A stretch of DNA of 64,000 nucleotides from Dendrophyllia cribrosa. Lineage: Eukaryota > Cnidaria > Anthozoa > Scleractinia > Dendrophylliidae. The notes under the pieces are model-generated. The model was given only the letters and a program-made list of their open reading frames with translations, was not told the DNA's origin and did no database searches. A program made the translations under genes and the position numbers. The stretch covers positions 51,738,043-51,802,042 of the forward strand of contig JAJLRJ010000002.1 in assembly GCA_024195265.1 (NCBI GenBank), in the 5' to 3' direction. Positions 57,357-64,000 of the stretch are shown one piece after another (position 1 is the first letter of the stretch; each line of letters begins with the position of its first letter).

Positions 57357-60300
57357 CTAGGAAAATTGTTGGAGATCTTCAGAAGACCTTCAATGGTAAA
57401 ATGTTACAAAGGCATGGGCAAAATATATTATGCAATGCTTTCTTACGCTAAACAATCTAAAGTAAAGTATTCTTGACTTGATATTTCTTAGCATACACAC
57501 TCGCCAAAAAGACTAGTGTGTTCAGCTGTTTCGAGAAAGGTTGTCGGAAAAAAGCGTAAAAGTGCGCGCGACAATCCCGAAAGGTATTGCGGTTAATCAT
57601 CCATGCTATGTGGAAACTCTTTTATCCATATGGCCCGCCATCTAAGATCATCAATGTACGGACGAGGCATCGCGGGTTAAAAGCTTATTAATAGCTAGAC
57701 GTGAAGACAAGCCAAAGTTGAAACGGAAGATCAGATAAACTACGGAAAAATTTCCATCGATTACAGTTATTCAACTGAATTCAAAACTGACTCTAATCCT
57801 GGATTAATGTAAATCGGCTACCAAATAACCGGGCAAAATACAGGATGGCGCCTCGCAAAATAAGGCTAGTTTATAATACGACACTGCTTAAATTCTCCTT
57901 CATTTAGAAAGGAAAACTTTTGTCTCGGACAAATAAATCATCATTAGAGAGGTGTCTGCCTTCAGAGGGTTAACCGTATTCACAGAAAAAAAGCCGTCAA
58001 ACCAAATGCGAGAATAAAAAACAAATATAGCAATTTTTAAAAACGTTTTAAATATTTCAATTTTACCGCACGTTATGGAGCATAACCTGTTTTGTTTTCA
58101 ATTTTTTTCTCGCACGTTCCGGCCATCACATTGTCTTAAATTATTATAATTAGTGAAAATATTTAAAACACACTTCAATGTGAATACTTTTTACTGAATA
58201 TGATTGTTATTCATGAGTTTCGCCGTAGTGAATTAATGAAATGATTAAACTTTTCATTCACCCATGCGCAAATCATACCAAGACGATATTTGAATTTTCT
58301 TAACGATCTTTTAGTTTGCTGCTCTGTTGAAACTCGTCATTGATCGCTTAAATTTAGACTATCACAGCAAAGTTCGCCAGGATTTTGTGGCAAGTGGCAA
58401 GAAAGAAATATGTCAGGCATACAATGAGGATTAAGTGCAAGAATTGTACAATCGATACTGCACAGGTCAACACTGCGAATTGACCTCATCATGTCAGCGT
58501 CTCTCTTACAAGGAAAATGGTTCCGTTCATAATTACTTGCGTTGAGACTCGTGATTCTTAAGGTTATTCTCCCTTTAATACTGCTTGTGATAAATACGGT
58601 GTATGAGGTAAGTAATATCTAATTTAAAAAGTAGAACCATCGATAGCCCGAGCTAAAGTAGCCTGGACAACAGGCATTTTTCTTCTCTCCATTGCGTGGC
58701 TCGCGCTCCGCGCTCGTTTCTCGCGCTTCGCGCTGGCGCGCCACAGAAGCGCCTATTGTGCAGGCTAGGGCTAAAATAAACCGTTATAATTCACGACATT
58801 TTGAGTATGAATCAAGACCAAATTTATTTTTCTTCAACGACATACAAGTAAAACTTATCTGTCGTTCATTACGCCAGGCACTTTTATATAGTAAAAGAGT
58901 ACTTTTAATAACGAAGCTGCGTAGAAACGTGCTTTATTTTTATTTCAAATTTGCTCTCCTCAGTTGATAATATGTAACTACAAACAAAGTCAAGTGGTAG
59001 GAAAGTTGTGAAGAATTGCTACTCTATTTGGAAATTATTCTTGTGTCTTGTACCGAATTTGAAGCCATTCCGACGCCATTTAGCGAAGTTATTCGAAGTC
59101 TTTGTCTCCCCTTCTAACAAATTCGGTACAAGACACATGTTAGCGACACATTTGAGGTAGGTAAACTTTATTTCAAAATAGATAGTTATTTACCCAATTT
59201 TAGAGAATCCGTGATTTTCCTATACATTTCTCTATATACACAAGCTGTCGCATACACCACGTATGTAGAGTCGGCCGCCTGAAGGGCTCTCAAAAACACA
59301 TCAAAAAGACGAATTTTGAGCTTGGGAAACCTGTGGCCCACTTCGAGGTGTTTGGATATCTAATGAAACACTCTTTTGAGTGTTTGATATAGCTTCTCAA
59401 ACTGATCATTAAATGTGGAGAAAACGAAGGAATAAAATCGCCAAAATCTATGCAAATCATATCCTTCACGTTAGTGATTTCCTGAAATATTTTTATTAAT
59501 GAAATTAGAACTGACTGTCTTCAGTGAATCATTTACCTTGGTCAATAATAGCCTGTGAACAGGCTTCTTATTTGGGGAATTGGGTTAGGTTAAATCGGCG
59601 AGTGAAGCGAGCCGAGCGCGGACTGGGGAAGAGAGAAGGGGCGGCGAAGCCTGTGGACTCGCCTTTGATGCCGCCGTTCCATGATACCAGAGTCTGATAT
59701 CATGAGCTGATTGGTCAGATCACTTAAGGTTGACAGGTATGCGGTGACAAACGACACATGTTGACATCTCAAATACCTGGCGCCTTAAATTTGCATAAAT
59801 ATTCCATTCGCTGGCTCAAATGATAAACAAACATGACGACTCGTCGCATGCAATTTTCAGATCTCGATTTTGAGAAAGCTTTGAGCGATTCGTTGCGAAA
59901 TTTTTCGCTTATACCGAGGCTTAAAGAAGAGCAAAAGCTGTGTCTAAAGTCTGTGGCAAAAAAGCAAGATGTTTTTGGAATTTTGCTGACTGGATTTACA
60001 AAACAGCAACCATGCTACAGATTATCTGTTGGATGCCAAATCAAACGCTATTACAAAACAAGGGGATTTATCCTAGCTCCACTGGGACACACTACTCAAC
60101 TACAGAACTTTAATACTAAGGAGCTAAAAATTATTGCAATAATTCATGATTTCAATGCAGTGGAATTATAGACAACGGCTTTTTGAGACTCGGATCTAAG
60201 ATGCCTATTACCGTGTGGCCGGAAACAATATAATTCGCCGAGATCAAAAGTTCAATATCATCGAAGAAAACAAATTCACAACTGTGATCTAAACGGGCAA

Positions 60301-61052
60301 TTCTCTCTGAAGTCTTACTGGAAAAGCTTTATACTTTTTTGCGAAGAGTGAGAGTCGTGTTTAACCTGTCCATTTTTATACTGCTACCGATGCATTCAAC
60401 AGAATAAAAACATGAGAACTTGTTGACATTTTAATTAACTTGTTGCCAATATAATAACAGCATAATTATAGGGGGCGGAACGGCGGCATCAAAGGCGAGT
60501 CCACAGGCTTCGTCCCCCATTCCCTCTTTCCCAGTCCTCGCTTCGCTCGCCGATTTTAACCTAACCCAATTCCCCAAAAAGAAGCCTGTTCACAGGCTAG
60601 GTCAATAAGAACACCATTGTAGTGTCTTGGTATAAAAATATCATTTATGAATTGGCAATAACGGGTTCGTTATTATTGTGTTAATTTCCCTTTTCTTGTC
60701 CCAGTTTTGCAGATGAGAAACCGAGAATTGCTAAGGAACGAAGAATCAGTACCAGTCTAAGTCTGACAGAAAAAGCAGAAGATTTGCAATGTAAGTACTT
60801 ATGACAAATCTTCTCTTTCTCCTGCATTAGAAGAATTCGTCAATAGCGCGAACCCAGAGATTATTGCGGAAAACAATCTTTAGTAAAAACCTCGGTGAAA
60901 GAAATATGTAAACTTGCCACGCCACACTAGGCTTATTTTGAAATTCAGACTGAAGATCTCTTTTAGATCAATTTGATTAAATGCCTTTACCTTTTTCTAC
61001 TACAGGTATAAAGATAACATCCTATCGCAAATCCAGTACTCAGCAGTACTAG
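57357..61052 (+). CDS. Putative 3' end of an unrecognised gene, four exons
   Basis: Phase-compatible candidates are 57357-57395 (0 to 0, LGKLLEIFRRPSM), 57492-57583 (0 to 2, HTHSPKRLVCSAVSRKVV, then GKKRKSARDNPE), 60705-60790 (2 to 1, FADEKPRIAKERRIST, then SLSLTEKAEDLQ) and 61006-61052 (IKITSYRKSSTQQY then TAG). All have AG acceptors and GT donors; the third has the strong tcttgtcccag and gtaagt. The basic, Ser-rich tail suggests a nuclear protein, but I recognise no family and cannot place the start. The first two exons are the weaker part. Confidence 0.35.
58315..58434 (+). CDS. Possible terminal exon of unknown protein
   Basis: After gatcttttag an open stretch reads FAALLKLVIDRLNLDYHSKV, then RQDFVASGKKEICQAYNED and TAA. 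The amino-acid mix looks protein-like and helical. It does not fit the phase of the 57492-57583 exon, so it may be an alternative end after 57357-57395 or a chance frame. Confidence 0.3.
   Translation, partial: FAALLKLVIDRLNLDYHSKVRQDFVASGKKEICQAYNED
58659..58767. mobile_element. TAGCCTG-family element D, 109 bp
   Basis: TAGCCTGGACAACAGGC and (inverted) TAGCCTGCACAATAGGC ends surround GCGCTCCGCGCTCG. Flanks GAGCTAAAG and GGGCTAAAA agree at 7 of 9 bases, consistent with an old 9-bp duplication. Confidence 0.6.
59041..59455. repeat. Palindrome and dispersed-repeat fragment
   Basis: 59041-59137 pairs GTGTCTTGTACCGAATTTG with CAAATTCGGTACAAGACAC. 59335-59455 matches the element at 20999-21600 (GAGGTGTTTGGATATC, CTTCTCAAACTGATCATTAA). 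Confidence 0.65.
59549..60599. mobile_element. TAGCCTG-ended element C (1051 bp) with helicase fragment
   Basis: The same inverted ends as element B are flanked by a perfect 9-bp duplication GGTCAATAA (59540-59548 and 60600-60608). The plus-strand frame at 59833-60171 carries the helicase fragment. It is inverted relative to B and nearly the same length, so B and C are one subfamily. Confidence 0.9.
59833..60171 (+). pseudogene. RecQ-like helicase N-terminal fragment in element C
   Basis: A frame of 112 residues reads FEKALSDSLRNFSLIPRLKE, then [20 protein letters not shown], then TGFTKQ. Gln of EQKLCL fits the RecQ Q motif. Walker A is GILLTGFTKQ instead of [10 protein letters not shown], so ATP binding should be lost. 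All later helicase motifs are absent. The open frame may survive by recent insertion rather than by selection. Confidence 0.65.
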
Positions 61053-61072
61053 TCTGGAAGATGCAAGAACAC

Positions 61073-64000
61073 TCGCGCTCTTTACAGAACTTTAATATGG
61101 CGGACGACTGAAAGGCTCGAAGACCTCAATTTTTTATCAAACTACCGCGTTTTAACAGTGTTTAGATCGTTTTAAAGTTATTTTAAGTGCGTCGAATGTC
61201 TATAAAAGACGTGATGTCTTATTCTTCTAGCTCTTTACAGAGCGTTTTGTCAACAAATTCGATCGTGTGCGGCAAGATTTTCATTTTGACTCGTTAGATT
61301 CGCAATGGTCAGAGTACGATGGCAAAAACATTTTCCGCAGAACATGGTTTTCGGTTAAAAGCGTTGCCAAATAGCGAGCATGAATCACGGGTCACTTGCT
61401 TGTACGTTGCGCTTTGTTTCTCGTGCTCTTTACAAAGCGTTTTGCAGTCCAGATCTAGACGCGCTCTTTTACTCGATCGGTTAACGTTGTTCAGACCTAG
61501 AGTATATTAACTGAGGTTTTAAAAAATAAAATAGGCCTTTCTATTTGCCGGACATTGAGAAATGTGAAATAAATGATGGCTTCTCTTTGAAATCCTAACT
61601 TGAACAAGCAAAAAGCAAGCGACCGCCTCTCACGACTGTGGGAACATAGTTGTCCAAGTGTCAGGGAAATTAAAAGGGTCTTAAATTAGTCCTTAACACC
61701 TCTTCTTAAAAAGCCAGGGTGAACCTAACCGCCAAAGTACTTAGTTTTTTTGTTATGGAGTAAAACATACACCTTTTTTCGCCATTTCCCCCCATTTTCT
61801 TTGTAATTTGGCTCTTTTGTCAGACGGAAGCTTTTCAAATTTAGCGCTCTGGACCGTAAGATGGTCCTGGATATGTCGCTGTATTCTCCGCGATGACACT
61901 TTGTGATGCCAGTCATGGAGTAGCGTGCACCCCCAGAACACTTTGTGATGCCAGTCATGGAGTAGCATGCCACCCCCCAGGACAATTTGTGATGGCAGTC
62001 ATGGAGTAGTGTGCACCCCGCGGACACCTTGTGATGCCAGTCATGGAGTAGCGTGCACCCGCCCAGGACACTTTGTGATGCCAGTCATGGAGTAGCGTGC
62101 ACCCCTAGGACACTTTGTGATGCCAGTCATGGAGTAGCGAGGCATCGCCCGGAATGCCATTGTCTAACGCGACATGTTCTTATAGTGCCCAGTTTCTTGA
62201 TGCGCAGCATAATTATTTGCATATACAGAAGCAGTCAATTGTATTTGCTCAACAGAATAAGCTTTGGGAATACTCTAGGCTCTAGTCTCTTGGCAGATTC
62301 GACTCCTGTCAATTACACGGTTTGATGCGTGATGTAAATCCCAAGGTGTGATAAAGTTAACAATTGTGCTGTAATTAAAGGAGGGCCGCGCTCTTTTCAA
62401 AGCATTTTGTCAACAAATTCGTGTGCGGCAAGATTTTTATTTTGACTCGTTAGATTCGCAATGGTCAGAGTGCGATGGCAAAAACATTTTCCGCAGAACA
62501 TGGTTTTCAGTTAAAAGCTTTGCCAAATAGCGAGCGCGATGCGCGGGTCACTCGCTTGTTCGTTACGCTTTTTTACTCGCGCTCTTTACAGAACTTTAAT
62601 ATGGCGGACGACTGAACAGGCTCAAAGACCGAAATTTTCCATCAAACTATCGCGTTTTAACAGTGTTTAGATCGTTTTAAAGTTATTTTAAGTGCGTCGA
62701 ATGTCTATAACAGACGTGATGTCCTATTCTTCTAGCTCTTTACAGAGCGTTTTGTCAACAAATTCGTGTGCGGCAAGATTTTCATTTTGACTAGTTAGAT
62801 TCGCAATGGTCAGAGTACGATGGCAAAAACATTTTTCGCAGAACATGGTTTTCAGTTAAAAGCGTTGCCAAATAGCGAGCGTGAATCACGGGTCACTCGC
62901 TTAAGTATGTTGCGCTTTGTTTCTCGTGCTCTTTACAAAGCGTTTGGCAGTCCAGATCTAGACGCGCTCTTTTACTCGATCGGTTAAGGTAGCTCATACC
63001 TTGAGTATATTAACTGAGGTTTTAAAAAATAATATAGTTCTTTCTGTTTGCCGAGCAATGAGAAATGTGAAATAAATGATGGCTTCTCTTTGAAATCCTA
63101 ACTTGAACAAGCAAAAAGGAAGCGCCCGCCTCTCACGACTAAGGGAACATTGTTTGTGTTGAGATAATTATTCAAATTTGAATCCGTTTGCCGGTCTCGT
63201 GGGAGTTCGTAGGAAGACATTTTGGGAATACTGTAGTCTCTAGTCTCTTGGCAGATTCAACTGTCAATTACAATTGCTGTCAATTACACGGTTTGATGCG
63301 TGATGTAAATCCCAAGGTGTGATAATGTTAACAATCGTGCTGTAATTAAAGGCGGGCCGCGCTCGTTTCAAAGCATTTTGTCAACAAATTTGGGTGCGGC
63401 AAGATTTTCATTTTTTTTTAATCTTTAGAATTGCAATGGTTAGAGCGCGATGGCAAAAACATTTTCCGCAAAACATGGTTTTCAGTTAAAAGCTTTGCCA
63501 AATAGCGAGCGCAATGCGCTGGTCACTCGCTTGTTCCTTACGCTTTTTTACTCGCGCTCTTTACAGAACTTTAATATGGCGGACGACTGAAGAGGCTCGA
63601 AGACCGAAATTTTTTATCAAACTACCGCGTTTAACAGTGTTTAGAGCGTTTTAAAGTCATTTTAAGTGCGTCGAATGTCTATAAAAGACGTGATGTCTTA
63701 TTCTTCTCGCTCTTTACAGAGCGTTTTGTCAACAAATTCGTGTGCGGCAAGATTTTCATTTTGACTAGTTAGATTCGCAATGGTCAGAGTACGATGGCAA
63801 AAACATTTTTCGCAGAACATGGTTTTCAGTTAAAAGCGTTGCCAAATAGCGAGCGTGAATCACGGGTCACTCGCTTGTTCGTTGCGCTTTGTTTCTCGCG
63901 TGCTCTTTACAAAGCGTTTTTCAGTCCAGATCTAGACGCGCTCTTTTACTCGATCGGTTAAGGTAGTTCAGACCTAGAGTATATTAACTGAGGTGTTAAA
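61073..64000 (-). repeat. Inverted copies of the 2.1 kb block, running off the window
   Basis: 61073-61890 and 62150-63225 are reverse-strand copies of the block tail, separated by a short minisatellite (61893-62146, about 6 units). A further copy starts near 63226 and is cut by the window edge. Each begins GCGCTCTTTACAGAACTTTA. Frames in it match the artefacts of the plus-strand copies. Confidence 0.8.

Noticed and set aside
57020..57451. 143-residue plus-strand frame
   Set aside because: Mostly a translation of the imperfect tandem repeat; its last part overlaps the exon candidate at 57357 in another frame.
1..64000. tRNA, rRNA and snRNA genes
   Set aside because: No cloverleaf with matching B-box/A-box or rRNA signature was seen by eye; a covariance-model search was not possible.

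Overview
This is an intron-rich animal nuclear window with no bacterial features. It most likely comes from a cnidarian, probably a stony coral or sea anemone. That placement is inference: it rests on short phase-conserved exons in long AT-rich introns, very many short inverted-repeat transposons, frequent ACATGTAC-type words and invertebrate-like protein sequences. No taxon marker proves it.

Layout. From 362 to 6806 (minus strand) there is a complete five-exon lysosomal phospholipase A2 gene of the LCAT/PLA2G15 family, 400 residues. A 1.67 kb divergent intergenic region follows. From 8474 to 44926 (plus strand) there is a complete DNA topoisomerase I gene, modelled as 32 exons and 891 residues, with all five catalytic residues. 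Its N-terminal disordered tail is built from repeated exon modules: an acidic exon ending Pro-Leu, a very short exon, then a Lys-rich exon. At least one 11-nt microexon is needed, and an 8-nt one is inferred from reading phase. From about 45 to 64 kb the window is mostly repeats: a 2 kb duplicated block with 44-bp minisatellites (also present inverted at the right edge), a 142-bp satellite and several palindromic elements. A few phase-compatible exons between 57.36 and 61.05 kb may be the 3' end of an unrecognised basic protein gene.

Mobile DNA dominates the introns. Terminal repeats and target-site duplications (TSDs) can be read directly for many copies. Five CAG-ended elements have perfect 5-bp TSDs and one has a 6-bp TSD. 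One element is flanked by TTAA. A 1.55 kb foldback element sits in topoisomerase intron 23. An 88-bp tandem-repeat family recurs across the window.

The most unusual system is a family with TAGCCTG...CAGGCTA termini and 9-bp TSDs. Its three long copies carry decayed N-terminal fragments of a RecQ-like helicase, which resembles a Pack-MULE-like gene-capturing transposon in an animal genome.

The two recognised genes are functionally unrelated, one acting in lysosomal phospholipid turnover and the other in nuclear DNA relaxation. Their head-to-head arrangement is the only visible link.
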